From Glycomyces sp040645615 (lineage in GTDB: Bacteria > Actinomycetota > Actinomycetes > Mycobacteriales > Micromonosporaceae), in contig NZ_JBEYYO010000019.1 of NCBI RefSeq assembly GCF_040645615.1, forward strand, positions 48,399 to 112,398: a stretch of 64,000 nucleotides of DNA, given 5' to 3'. The notes below the pieces were generated by a model that was given only the letters and a program-made list of their open reading frames with translations, was not told the DNA's origin and did no database searches. Below are positions 51,077 to 60,058 of this stretch, one piece after another. The position numbers and the translations under genes are program-made. Position 1 is the first letter of the stretch; each line of letters opens with the position of its first letter.

Positions 51077-51589
51077 ATGACGAAGGCGACGCTGAAGACC
51101 AATGCCGGCGACATCACGATCGAACTGCTCGACAACCACGCGCCCAAGACCGTGGCGAACTTCGTGGGTCTGGCCGAGGGAACGAAGGACTACACCGACC
51201 CGAACACCGGCGCGGCCGGCTCGGGCCCGTACTACGACGGTGTGATCTTCCACCGGGTCATCGACGGCTTCATGATCCAGGGCGGCGACCCGACCGGCAC
51301 CGGCCGCGGCGGCCCCGGCTACAAGTTCGCCGACGAGTTCCACCCCGACCTCCACTTCGGCGAGCCGTACCTGCTCGCGATGGCGAACGCCGGGCCCGGG
51401 ACCAACGGCTCGCAGTTCTTCATCACACTGGGCCCGACCCCGCACCTGAACTTCAAGCACACGATCTTCGGCAAGGTCGTGGACGAGGACTCCAAGGCCG
51501 TCGTGGACCGGATCGGCAAGACCGCCACCGGCCCGATGGACCGCCCGGTCAACGACATCGTCATCGAATCCGTCGTCCTCGAGAAGTAA
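51077..51589 (+). CDS. ppiA: Peptidyl-prolyl cis-trans isomerase (cyclophilin)
   Basis: 170 residues: FHRVIDGFMIQGGDPTGTGR with the catalytic Arg, MANAGPGTNGSQFFITLG, and HLNFKHTIFGKV, where the usual cyclosporin-binding Trp is Phe or Leu. It is cytoplasmic with no signal peptide. The mycobacterial ppiA also lies near crgA and oriC. The ATG has no obvious ribosome binding site. Followed after 10 bp by the rhomboid gene. Confidence 0.95.
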   Translation: MTKATLKTNAGDITIELLDNHAPKTVANFVGLAEGTKDYTDPNTGAAGSGPYYDGVIFHRVIDGFMIQGGDPTGTGRGGPGYKFADEFHPDLHFGEPYLLAMANAGPGTNGSQFFITLGPTPHLNFKHTIFGKVVDEDSKAVVDRIGKTATGPMDRPVNDIVIESVVLEK

Positions 51590-51599
51590 CGACGCCTCG

Positions 51600-52523
51600 A
51601 TGAGCGACGAGCAGTCTGCCCCGGTCTGCTATCGCCACCGGAACCGCCAGACCTACCTGCGCTGCCAGCGCTGCGAGCGGCCGATCTGCGCCGATTGCAG
51701 CATCGACGCGTCGGTGGGCTTCCAGTGCCCAGAATGCGTGGCCCAGGGCCGCCGAACGACGCGCCAAGCGCGCTCGTCGTTCGGCGGCGCCGCGGGTTCG
51801 GGCTCGGCCGGCACGGTCACCAAGGTCCTCATCGGGGCGAACGTCGCGGTGTTCATCGCGGCGATCATCTCGGCCGGGAGCCTGGCGCCGCTGATGTCTT
51901 CAGTGCTGACTCCGCTCCACCAGATGGGCGCGGAGATCGGCTACCTGCCGCCGTACACGGGCCGCGGGGTGGACCTGTTCGGTACCGTCGTCTCGGCGAG
52001 CACGGTGTCCGAGGGCGCGTACTACCGCATGATCACGGCGATGTTCCTGCACTACGGGTTCATCCACCTGCTGTTCAACATGGTGGTGCTGTACATGTTC
52101 GGGCGGGTGCTCGAACACGACCTCGGCCCGGCCCGGTTCTTCGCGGTGTACATGCTCTCGGGGCTGGCCGGCTCGGTCGCGGTCTACCTGTTCTCCCCGT
52201 TCACCTGGACCGCCGGCGCCTCCGGCGCCGTCTACGGCCTGTTCGGGCTCCTGATCATGGTCAACCGCAAGCTCAAACGCGATAACCGCGGCATCTATGT
52301 CCTCATCGGACTCAACCTGGTGTTCACGATCATCGGCGGTTTCAGCCTCGCGGGCCACGTCGGCGGCCTCATCGGCGGCCTGATCTGCGGAGCACTCCTC
52401 ATCTTCACTCCCCGCGGGCGCCGCGAGCTCCACTGGGTGTGGTTCGCGCTCCTGCTGGTCGCGCTCGCGGCGATCACGTTCTTCCAGACCGGTTCGCTCG
52501 ACAACACCTACGACGTCATCTGA
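51600..52523 (+). CDS. Rhomboid-family intramembrane serine protease with N-terminal zinc ribbon
   Basis: 307 residues. An N-terminal B-box-type zinc finger (Cys10, His13, Cys22, Cys25, Cys30, Cys33, Cys43, Cys46 as candidate ligands) precedes six membrane helices. The catalytic dyad is Ser209 in AGASGAVYGLFG and His253 in AGHVGGLIGG; HYGFIHLLFNM is the usual L1/helix-2 motif. It cleaves membrane proteins within the bilayer; substrates are unknown. Possibly co-transcribed with ppiA. Two perfect hairpins follow. Confidence 0.95.
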   Translation: MSDEQSAPVCYRHRNRQTYLRCQRCERPICADCSIDASVGFQCPECVAQGRRTTRQARSSFGGAAGSGSAGTVTKVLIGANVAVFIAAIISAGSLAPLMSSVLTPLHQMGAEIGYLPPYTGRGVDLFGTVVSASTVSEGAYYRMITAMFLHYGFIHLLFNMVVLYMFGRVLEHDLGPARFFAVYMLSGLAGSVAVYLFSPFTWTAGASGAVYGLFGLLIMVNRKLKRDNRGIYVLIGLNLVFTIIGGFSLAGHVGGLIGGLICGALLIFTPRGRRELHWVWFALLLVALAAITFFQTGSLDNTYDVI

Positions 52524-52583
52524 CCGAGGCCGCCGCCAGGCGGCCTCGGCTCGAAGCAAAAACGCCGGCTCCGCCGGCGTTTT
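52524..52583 (+). terminator. Tandem terminators after the rhomboid gene
   Basis: CCGAGGCCGCC / GGCGGCCTCGG (52524-52549) and AAAACGCCGGC / GCCGGCGTTTT (52559-52583) followed by CTTT. The second has A and U tracts on both sides and would work in both directions. Confidence 0.88.
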
Positions 52584-53002
52584 CTTTGCCCTCACCGAAC
52601 AACGCTCGCGGTTTGGGCCGCGTGCCGGGCCCGGAGTTTCGCGGGGCGGACTGGCGATGGTCTTCCTCGGATTCTTCGGGTAGGGACTTGCATCGCGATC
52701 GAATCTGCGGCGGACGCTCCCGCGCCCTCCGACTCGAAGATTCGTTCGGAGTGGTCGGATCGGTGGGACTTCGAGTCGCTCCGGGGTCCTTGACTTGGAG
52801 GGGTCGCGGCGCGATCGGGCTTTTGGAGCTCGAGTCGCTCCGGGGGCCCCTCCCCCCCCCGCCCCCACCCCACCCCCACCCCACCCCCTCGCCCCACCCG
52901 CCCTGGTTGTTGTCGTGCATGGTGTGCCTGGCCGGGACGCTTTTCGCGTTCGGCCGACGGTCGGCGTTGACCGTCCTGCGGGGCCGGTCGGGGACCGGTC
53001 CG
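52584..53002. other. Gene-free spacer with direct repeat and C-rich (G-quadruplex) tract
   Basis: No gene is seen. TCGAGTCGCTCCGGGG occurs at 52771-52786 and 52830-52845. It is followed to about 52910 by runs of three to ten C interrupted by single A, G or T. The minus strand there is G-runs in tandem, able to form several G-quadruplexes; it would be in the 3' untranslated region of the convergent mobA-like gene. Confidence 0.8.
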
Positions 53003-53608
53003 CTACGTGTCGGTGGCCCAGGTTCGGGCCTGGTCGAGGTCTGCCGGGGTGTCGCAGTCGAACCAGGGCGGCGGGCTGGCCGCGTTCCAGGGGACGACGT
53101 TGACTTCGATGCCGGCGAAGAGCGACTTCGCCGGGGCCCCCGGACTGACCGCTGCCGCGTTCTGGCGAACTCGGCTTGCGGGCCACAGGCCGCACAGCCA
53201 CTGTTTGCGCCCCGCGTCGTCGCCGTACACCGCGCCGGTGTTCTCCGGCTCGGAGTTGGCGATGAGCAGTTGCAGCGCCTCCAGTGTCAGGAACGGCAGG
53301 TCACCGCCGAGGATCGCCACTCTCGTGCAGTCCTCGGGGACTACCCGCAGACCCGCTGCCACCGCGTGGGCAGGGCCCGAACCCGGTGGGTCCTCCACCA
53401 GCCCGGTCACCCCGCCCGGGAGGGCGGCCGATGCGGAGGGCCGCGAGCCCACGACCACTCTCGCAGCCGCGCCCTCGCAGGCCGACAGCATCCGTTCCAG
53501 GATCGTCGCGCCACCGACGACCAGTTCGCTCTTCGCGCACCCGGCGAACCGCCGGGCCTTGCCGCCGACCAGGATGATCGCGGCGAAACCGCTCGGGAGT
53601 TCAGCCAT
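53003..53608 (-). CDS. MobA-like nucleotidyltransferase (molybdopterin guanylyltransferase family)
   Basis: 201 residues. The nucleotide-binding start IILVGGKARRFAGCAKSELV follows the GG-x-x-R-F-G-x-x-K pattern (Lys near 26), then GGDLPFLTLEAL with the metal Asp and WFDCDTPADLDQAR. MobA adds GMP to molybdopterin. This is plausible as the window encodes a molybdopterin oxidoreductase, but MocA or other NTP-transferase roles are possible. The ATG is the only sensible start. Confidence 0.82.
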   Translation of the reverse strand: MAELPSGFAAIILVGGKARRFAGCAKSELVVGGATILERMLSACEGAAARVVVGSRPSASAALPGGVTGLVEDPPGSGPAHAVAAGLRVVPEDCTRVAILGGDLPFLTLEALQLLIANSEPENTGAVYGDDAGRKQWLCGLWPASRVRQNAAAVSPGAPAKSLFAGIEVNVVPWNAASPPPWFDCDTPADLDQARTWATDT

Positions 53609-53854
53609 GCCACCAGACTAGCGATCACCCCGTGATCGTGGGGTCTCGTGTCCAGGGCGGTGGAGCGCCTGCGGTGTGGGTTTCGAATGCTCATCGCACC
53701 TCTCTTCCGGTTCTCTTGGGTCGCTTGCGGATCGACAGGCGGGTCTCGGATTGCTTCGGGGCCGAAGCCGGATTACTGCTCGCAGTCCGGTTGTTTTCGG
53801 TCGAAACCGGAGTCCTGCCTGCGGTTCGGGTTGGGCCGGTGGGGTTCGGGTTGC

Positions 53855-54835
53855 TCAGTTGCCCACCTCGGCCTCCTCTCGGTCGGCGTAGCCGACCTTG
53901 GTGAGCGCCGAGGGCGGGTAGCCCGCTTGGAGGGCCGCCATGAGCAGTTGCGCCAGGCGGTAGTTGGGCGCCGAGCGCAAGGCCAGCTCGAAGCATTCGA
54001 GCGCCAGGACGCCGTTGCCCGAGCGGTAGGCCGCGTAGCCCGCCACCGTGGCCGCCGGGGCGCGGAGGTCCTCCTCCATGTGGCGGGCCACCCAGATCCA
54101 CAGGTCGATCCGGTTCGATTCGAACTCGCCCGAGGAGATGCGCCGCACCGCGTAGTCGCGGATGTCCAGGTCGCCCAAGGCCAGGCCGACCGCCGCGATG
54201 TCGGCCGGGCCCGGGAGGGTCTTCGCGGCCATCCAGTGGTCGATCGCGCGCAGGTCGGCCGAGCGCTGGCCGCTCCAGTCGAGGCCGGCTTCCTCGGTGA
54301 GCTTGTCGCACACCGCGCGGGAGACCGCCGCGCGGCGGCCCGTGGGGGCCGGGGCGAGCCCGGCTTGGATCGCGGCCCGGTTCGGGGCGGCGTAGGCGCC
54401 GGCGATCGCGATCTCGCACGAGGCCGCCGAGGTCTCCGGGACTGGCAGGCCCTCGGCCGGACAGCAGGGCTTGTCGCAGGTGAGCGAGTACCACCGGCCC
54501 TCGGTGACCCGCAGCAGGTCTTTCGGTTCGATGCCCGCGCGGTCCAGGAGCGCGGCGGCGTGCGCGATCGATGCTTCGGCGAGTTCCTTCTCGCCGTAGG
54601 CCACGATCACGCACCCGTTGCAGTTGTTGAGTTCGAGCTGCGGGGACAGATCGGTCAGGTGCTCCATGTGGTCGGTCGATCCGGGCAGGCCGGCTCGGAA
54701 GGTGCATTCGAGTCGGCTGTCGACCAGCCCGGACACGACCAGGCTGTTCGACGGGTGAAACCCCAGCAGTGGCGGGATCACGGTCAGGAGATCGGTGGGG
54801 CCTTTGATGCGGATGCTGGTCTGTGTCGCGTTCAT
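53855..54835 (-). CDS. DUF4192 family protein
   Basis: 326 residues, typical for DUF4192: the diagnostic start TDLLTVIPPLLGFHPSNSLV, the middle YSLTCDKPCCPAEGLPVP and a C-terminal helical-repeat-like end (GNGVLALECFELALRSAPNY). The family is nearly confined to actinobacteria and its role is unknown. The ATG lacks a clear ribosome binding site. Two perfect DnaA boxes lie 50-90 bp upstream. The 53609-53854 spacer downstream shows nothing recognisable. Confidence 0.9.
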   Translation of the reverse strand: MNATQTSIRIKGPTDLLTVIPPLLGFHPSNSLVVSGLVDSRLECTFRAGLPGSTDHMEHLTDLSPQLELNNCNGCVIVAYGEKELAEASIAHAAALLDRAGIEPKDLLRVTEGRWYSLTCDKPCCPAEGLPVPETSAASCEIAIAGAYAAPNRAAIQAGLAPAPTGRRAAVSRAVCDKLTEEAGLDWSGQRSADLRAIDHWMAAKTLPGPADIAAVGLALGDLDIRDYAVRRISSGEFESNRIDLWIWVARHMEEDLRAPAATVAGYAAYRSGNGVLALECFELALRSAPNYRLAQLLMAALQAGYPPSALTKVGYADREEAEVGN

Positions 54836-54886
54836 GGATCAACTGTCGGTCATATGTCAACTACTGGCAAGAATTATTTTTTGCCC

Positions 54887-54927
54887 TGTGGATAACCCAA
54901 TTCGCACCAAATTCGCCCTGTGGATAA
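54887..54927. promoter_or_regulatory. Pair of perfect DnaA boxes
   Basis: CCCTGTGGATAAC is repeated exactly at 54884-54896 and 54916-54928; each contains TGTGGATAA (54887-54895, 54919-54927), the DnaA consensus. They are 32 bp apart, three helical turns, next to an AT-rich stretch (ATTATTTTTT) in the DUF4192 upstream region. Confidence 0.8.
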
Positions 54928-54940
54928 CTTGTCGGGTATC

Positions 54941-54970
54941 GAGGGGAGTGGTATATGCACCACTCCCCTC
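54941..54970 (-). terminator. Terminator hairpin
   Basis: GAGGGGAGTGGT / ACCACTCCCCTC, 12 bp with loop ATATGC, beginning 11 bp past the stop of the next minus-strand gene. Confidence 0.8.
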
Positions 54971-54980
54971 CCCGAGGCGG

Positions 54981-55364
54981 TCACGCGAGCGCGCGGGCCC
55001 CGGCCGCTTCGATCGCGGCGAAGCCCGCCACCAGCACCGCGCTCGCCAACATCAGGACGTAACCGGCGGCCGTGAAGTCGACCAGGCCCGTGAATGGCAA
55101 CGCCGCCAAAGCGACTGCCGCGACGGCGTTGTTCACCGCGATCGCGGCCACCTGGCCGCGGACCAGGTTCGGATACCCGGCGATCAGGACCAGGGCCGCC
55201 GCGCAGCCGAGCAGGTAGACCCCCAGCGGCACCGCCCAAGCGGTGCCGAGCCCGAGGAAGCGGTCGGCCAGCGGCGCGCCCGCGGTCATCGCGACGCCGA
55301 ACGCCGCGCAGGCCACGGCGTCCACCCGCAGCACCGTGCGCAGAGAAGTGGTCGTTGCGGTCAT
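54981..55364 (-). CDS. Small four-helix membrane protein
   Basis: 127 residues with four hydrophobic segments (about 10-30, 38-60, 65-88 and 95-120) and few charged residues. LRVDAVACAAFGVAMTAGAP and ADRFLGLGTAWAVPLGVYLL fit a widespread actinobacterial integral membrane family without assigned function. GGAGGAACC precedes the ATG. It is divergent from an XRE regulator, with a palindrome in between, so it is probably the regulated partner. Confidence 0.8.
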   Translation of the reverse strand: MTATTTSLRTVLRVDAVACAAFGVAMTAGAPLADRFLGLGTAWAVPLGVYLLGCAAALVLIAGYPNLVRGQVAAIAVNNAVAAVALAALPFTGLVDFTAAGYVLMLASAVLVAGFAAIEAAGARALA

Positions 55365-55441
55365 GGTTCCTCCAGGTCGTTCGTGCCGGGCCGGACGGCC
55401 CGTGCTGTGGTCGATCCTGCGGCCGACCCGGGCTGGACGCA

Positions 55442-55458
55442 ATGACCTCACAGGTCAT
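55442..55458. promoter_or_regulatory. Operator between membrane gene and XRE regulator
   Basis: ATGACCT-CAC-AGGTCAT, a perfect 7-bp inverted repeat 36-52 bp upstream of the XRE start. TATCGT (55481-55486) ends 7 nt before the GTG, so the regulator mRNA may be leaderless. Confidence 0.7.
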
Positions 55459-55493
55459 GGTCTTCGGACAGGCACCGGATTATCGTTGCGGCC

Positions 55494-56354
55494 GTGACCG
55501 TTCAGAGTCCTCCCGCACTCACCGCGTTCGGCGCGCTGCTGCGGCAGTGGCGCGCCCAGCGCCGCCTCAGCCAGTTCGACCTATCGGTGGCCACCGGCGT
55601 GTCAGCGCGGCACTGCTCGCGCATCGAGACCGGCCGCGCCGAACCGAGCCGCCACATGGTGCTGCGCCTGGCCGAAGCGCTCGACGTGCCGCTGCGGGAG
55701 CGGAACGCGCTGCTTGTGGCCGCCGGATACGCGCCCGCGTGGGCCGAGACCGACTACTGGGACGAGCGCCTCGCCGCCGCCCGGGAGGCGATCGCGCTGA
55801 TCCTGGAGCACCACGAGCCGCTCCCCGCGGTGGTGGTCGACCGCTACGGGAACCTCCTCGACCACAACGCCGGGCTCGCCCCGCTCCTCGACGAGGTCGA
55901 CCCCGGCCTGCTCGGCGGCCGGGTGAACCTCGCGACCCTCGCGCTCCACCCCCGCGGCCTGGCCCCGCGGCTGCGGAACTTCGCCGAAGTGCGGCAGTAC
56001 TTCCACGACCGCCTTCGCGCGCAGGCCGACATCGCCGACGACGAGCGCCTGACCGAGCTGATCGCCGAGGTCTCGGCGCGCGAACCGGTCGGCGAGGACG
56101 ATCTCAAGGAGCGCGCGTCGAGCCCGTTCGCCTTGCCGATCCGGCTGCGGACCGCCCGGGGTGAGCTGTCGTTGTTCTCGACCATCGCCACGTTCGGCGC
56201 GCCCCGCGACATCACCGTCGCCGAGCTGGCCGTGGAGCTGTTCTTCCCGCTCGACGAGGCCACCGCGCGGGTGTTCGCCGAGGCCGCCGCCGGGGGTGAG
56301 TCGGGCGGCATCGCGGGCGTGGAGCCGGTGCGGCCGCACCGGGCGGCAGACTAG
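55494..56354 (+). CDS. XRE-family regulator with MmyB-like ligand-binding domain
   Basis: 286 residues. An N-terminal helix-turn-helix (LLRQWRAQRRLSQFDLSVAT, SARHCSRIETGRAEPSR) precedes the MmyB-like domain from about 100 (PAVVVDRYGNLLDHNAGLAP, DITVAELAVELFFPLD), which resembles PAS folds and binds fatty-acid-like ligands. Such regulators usually control one adjacent divergent gene. The GTG start has no ribosome binding site but follows a -10-like box at 7 nt. Confidence 0.92.
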   Translation: MTVQSPPALTAFGALLRQWRAQRRLSQFDLSVATGVSARHCSRIETGRAEPSRHMVLRLAEALDVPLRERNALLVAAGYAPAWAETDYWDERLAAAREAIALILEHHEPLPAVVVDRYGNLLDHNAGLAPLLDEVDPGLLGGRVNLATLALHPRGLAPRLRNFAEVRQYFHDRLRAQADIADDERLTELIAEVSAREPVGEDDLKERASSPFALPIRLRTARGELSLFSTIATFGAPRDITVAELAVELFFPLDEATARVFAEAAAGGESGGIAGVEPVRPHRAAD

Positions 56355-56429
56355 GCTTAAAGGTCCGCACCGGGCCCGGCAGCCGGGACCGTCAGCGGGC
56401 GAAACCACAGGTCAGAGCGGGAGCGAAGC

Positions 56430-59400
56430 GTGTCGAACCAGTACGTCCACCTGCACGTGCACACCGAGTACTCGATGCTCGACGGGGCCGCGAAGCTCAA
56501 ACCCCTGTTCGCCGAGGCGCAGCGCCTCGGGCAGCCCGCGATCGCCATGACCGACCACGGCAACATGTACGGCGGCTACGCGTTCTACCAAGAGGCGAAG
56601 AAGGCCGGAATCAAGCCGATCCTCGGCATCGAGGCGTACATCGCCCCGCAGGACCGGTTCCACAAGAAGCCCGTGTGGTGGGGCGAGCCGAGCCAGCGGG
56701 CCGACGACCTCTCCGGCGCGGGCTCGTACACGCACATGACGATGGTCGCGAAGAACTCGAAGGGCCTGCGGAACCTGTTCCGGCTCTCCAGCATGGCCTC
56801 GTTCGAGGGCTACTACTACAAGCCGCGCATGGACCGCGAGCTCATCGCCCAGTACGGGGAGGGGATCGTGGCCACGACCGGCTGCCCCTCCGGTGAGGTC
56901 CAGACCCGGTTCCGCCTGGGGCAGACCAAGGAGGCCTATCAGGCCGCCTCGGACTACCGGGACATCTTCGGGGAGGAGAACTTCTTCCTGGAGATCATGG
57001 ACCACGACAACCAGATCGACATGCGCGTCAAGAACGAGCTGTACGAGATGGCGCAGAAGATGAAGCTGCGGCCGCTGGTCACCAACGACTCCCACTTCGT
57101 GACCGAGGACCAGAAGTCCACCCACGCGGCGCTGCTGTGCGTCCAGTCGGGGACCACGCTCGACGACCCGAAGCGGTTCAAGTTCGACGGCGAGGGCTAC
57201 TTCCTGCGCTCGGCCGAGCAGATGTACGGGATCAAGACCGACGACCTGTGGCAGGAGGGCTGCCAGAACACGCTGCTCGTGGCCGAGATGGTCGAGTCCT
57301 ATGACGACATCTTCGCGGTGCAGGACCGGATGCCGGTGATCGAGGTCCCCGAGGGCCACGACCAGGGGACGTGGCTGCGCGAGCAGGTCGCGACCGGTTT
57401 GAAGGACCGTTTCGAGGGCCGGGACGTGCCCGCCGAGTACCTGGAGCGGGCCGAACTCGAACTCAACGTCATCATCAACGCGGGGTACCCCTCGTACTTC
57501 CTCGTCGTCGCCGACCTCATCAGCTACGCCCGGTCGATCGGGATCTACGTGGGCCCCGGCCGCGGGTCGGCGGCCGGTTCGCTGGTCGCGTACGCCATGA
57601 AGATCACCAACATCGACCCGATCGAGCACGGCCTCCTCTTCGAGCGGTTCCTCAACCCCGAGCGCGTCTCGATGCCCGACATCGACATCGACTTCGACGA
57701 CCGCCGCCGCGGCGAGATGATCACGTACGCGACCGAGAAGTACGGCAAGGAGTTCGTCGCCCAGGTCATCACGTTCGGCACCATCAAGACCAAGGCCGCG
57801 ATCAAGGACGCGGCGCGCGTCCACCACGGCCAGCCCGGGTTCTCGATCGCCGAGCGGATCACCAAGGCGCTGCCGCCGCCGGTCGCCGCGCAGGACATCC
57901 CCCTGTCGGGGATCGTCGACCCGAACCACCCGCGCTACAAGGAGGCCGGGGAGGTGCGCGGGCTCCTGGAGAGCGACAACGAGGTCCGGCAGATCTTCGA
58001 CACCGCGCTGGGCCTGGAGGGCCTGATCCGCAACGCGGGCGTGCACGCGTGCGCGGTGATCCTCTCCTCGCAGCCGCTCGTGGACTGCATCCCGATGTGG
58101 GCCAGGCCCGACGGGTCGATCATCACCGGGTGGGACTACCCCTCCTGTGAGGACATCGGCCTGCTCAAGATGGACTTCCTGGGCCTGCGCAACCTCACCG
58201 TGATCGGCGACGCGATCGAGGCGATCAAGCTCAACAAGGGCATCGACCTCGATTTGGACGCGCTGGCCACCGACGACCCGAAGGCGTACGAGCTGCTCGC
58301 GCGCGGCGACAGCCTCGGGGTGTTCCAGCTCGACGGCGCGGCGATGCGCGAGCTCCTCAAGCGCATGCAGCCCACCGAGTTCAACGACATCATCGCCGTC
58401 AACGCCCTGTACCGGCCCGGCCCGATGGCCGCGAACTCGCACAACAACTACGCCGACCGCAAGAACAAGCGCCAAGAGGTCGTGCCGCTGCACCCCGAAC
58501 TGGCCGAGGCGCTGGAGGACATCCTCGCCGAGACGTACGGGCTGATCGTCTACCAGGAGCAGATCATGCGCATCGCGCAGAAGCTCGCCGGGTTCACGAT
58601 GGGGCAAGCGGACATGCTCCGCAAGGCCATGGGCAAGAAGAAGCTCGACGTGCTGGAAAAGCAGTTCGCGTCGTTCGAGGCGGGCATGCAGGCCAACGGG
58701 TTCTCCAAGGACTCGATCAAGACCCTGTGGGACATCATGCTCCCCTTCGCCGGGTACGCGTTCAACAAGTCGCACGCCGCCGGGTACGCGCTCATCGGCT
58801 ACTGGACGGCCTACCTGAAGGCCAACTACCCGGCCGAGTACATGGCCGCGCTGCTCACCTCGGTGGGCGACTCGAAGGACAAGGCCGCGATCTACCTCTC
58901 CGAATGCCGCCGCATGGGCATCACGGTCATGCCCCCGGACGTCAACGAGTCGCGGCACATGTTCCACCCGGTCGGCAAGGACATCCGCTACGGGATGGGC
59001 GCGGTGCGCAACGTCGGCGCGAACGTCGTGGCCGGGATCATCGAGGCGCGGGAGGAGAAGGGCTCCTACGCCGACTTCAAGGACTTCCTCCAGAAGGTCC
59101 CCGCCGCGGTGTGCAACAAGCGGACCGTGGAGTCGCTGATCAAGGCCGGCGCGTTCGACTCGCTCGGGCACGCCCGCCGTGGCCTCGCGGAGGTCCACGA
59201 GAAGGCCATCGACGCGATGGTCTCGATCAAGAAGGAGGAGGCCCGCGGCCAGTTCGACCTGTTCGGCGGCATGATGGCCGACACCACCGAGACCCTCGGC
59301 GTGGACCTGACGATCGCCGACGACGAATGGGACCGCCGCGACAAGCTCGCGTTCGAACGCGAGATGCTCGGCCTCTACGTCTCCGACCATCCGCTCAACG

Positions 59401-59972
59401 GGTTCGAGCGGCTCCTCTCCTCCAACGCCGACCGCCCGATCGCCGCGCTCCACGGCGAGGAGATCGCAGACGGATCGAACGTGCGCGTCGCCGGGATCCT
59501 CCAGAACGTCGCCAAACGCGTCACCAAGCAGGGGAAGCTCTGGGCCTCGGCCACCTTGGAGGACCTGCACGGCTCGATCGAGGTCCGCTTCTTCCCCAAC
59601 ACGTACGAGCTCGTGTCCGAATCGCTCGCCGACGACCTCGTGTGCTGCGTCAAGGGCAAACTCGACCGCCGCGACGGCACCGCGCAGCTCATCGCCCAAG
59701 ACCTCGCCGTGCTCGACACCTCGACCGGCCCCGAGTCGAACTCCGCGCCGATCACCCTCGCGTTGCGCGCCGCCGCGGTCAACCCCGCGCTCATCGAGAA
59801 GCTCTCCGACACGTTCAAGACCCACCGCGGCGAAGCGCAAGTGCGAGTCCAACTCGCCAACGGCCCCAAGACGACCCTGCTCGCCCTCGGCGACGCCTGG
59901 CGGGTGCGGCCCTCGGTCGAACTCTCCGCGGACCTGAAGGCCCTGCTCGGGGCCGGAGCCGTCGTCGGCTAG
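56430..59972 (+). CDS. dnaE: DNA polymerase III subunit alpha
   Basis: 1180 residues, DnaE1 type. The N-terminal PHP domain starts YVHLHVHTEYSMLDGAAKLK and keeps the metal motif AMTDHGNMYG. The catalytic core has PDIDIDFDDRRRGEM at about 416-430, GRGSAAGSLVAYAM and FNKSHAAGYALIGYWTAYLK. An OB-fold (VRVAGILQNVAKRVTKQGKL) and the C-terminal region follow. It is the replicative polymerase in actinobacteria. GTG start with GGGAGCG upstream. A perfect 21-bp hairpin ends the transcript. It is not usually next to crgA-ppiA. Confidence 0.98.
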   Translation: MSNQYVHLHVHTEYSMLDGAAKLKPLFAEAQRLGQPAIAMTDHGNMYGGYAFYQEAKKAGIKPILGIEAYIAPQDRFHKKPVWWGEPSQRADDLSGAGSYTHMTMVAKNSKGLRNLFRLSSMASFEGYYYKPRMDRELIAQYGEGIVATTGCPSGEVQTRFRLGQTKEAYQAASDYRDIFGEENFFLEIMDHDNQIDMRVKNELYEMAQKMKLRPLVTNDSHFVTEDQKSTHAALLCVQSGTTLDDPKRFKFDGEGYFLRSAEQMYGIKTDDLWQEGCQNTLLVAEMVESYDDIFAVQDRMPVIEVPEGHDQGTWLREQVATGLKDRFEGRDVPAEYLERAELELNVIINAGYPSYFLVVADLISYARSIGIYVGPGRGSAAGSLVAYAMKITNIDPIEHGLLFERFLNPERVSMPDIDIDFDDRRRGEMITYATEKYGKEFVAQVITFGTIKTKAAIKDAARVHHGQPGFSIAERITKALPPPVAAQDIPLSGIVDPNHPRYKEAGEVRGLLESDNEVRQIFDTALGLEGLIRNAGVHACAVILSSQPLVDCIPMWARPDGSIITGWDYPSCEDIGLLKMDFLGLRNLTVIGDAIEAIKLNKGIDLDLDALATDDPKAYELLARGDSLGVFQLDGAAMRELLKRMQPTEFNDIIAVNALYRPGPMAANSHNNYADRKNKRQEVVPLHPELAEALEDILAETYGLIVYQEQIMRIAQKLAGFTMGQADMLRKAMGKKKLDVLEKQFASFEAGMQANGFSKDSIKTLWDIMLPFAGYAFNKSHAAGYALIGYWTAYLKANYPAEYMAALLTSVGDSKDKAAIYLSECRRMGITVMPPDVNESRHMFHPVGKDIRYGMGAVRNVGANVVAGIIEAREEKGSYADFKDFLQKVPAAVCNKRTVESLIKAGAFDSLGHARRGLAEVHEKAIDAMVSIKKEEARGQFDLFGGMMADTTETLGVDLTIADDEWDRRDKLAFEREMLGLYVSDHPLNGFERLLSSNADRPIAALHGEEIADGSNVRVAGILQNVAKRVTKQGKLWASATLEDLHGSIEVRFFPNTYELVSESLADDLVCCVKGKLDRRDGTAQLIAQDLAVLDTSTGPESNSAPITLALRAAAVNPALIEKLSDTFKTHRGEAQVRVQLANGPKTTLLALGDAWRVRPSVELSADLKALLGAGAVVG

Positions 59973-59982
59973 CGAACCCGGA

Positions 59983-60028
59983 CGGACGCGTTGCGGGCCT
60001 GGCGAATGCCAGGCCCGCAACGCGTCCG
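59983..60028 (+). terminator. Terminator of dnaE
   Basis: A perfect 21-bp stem (arms 59983-60003 and 60008-60028) closed by GAAT, 10 bp after the stop. No U tract. Confidence 0.88.
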
Positions 60029-60058
60029 CGGGCGAGGCGCAAGAGGCATCATGGTCAC

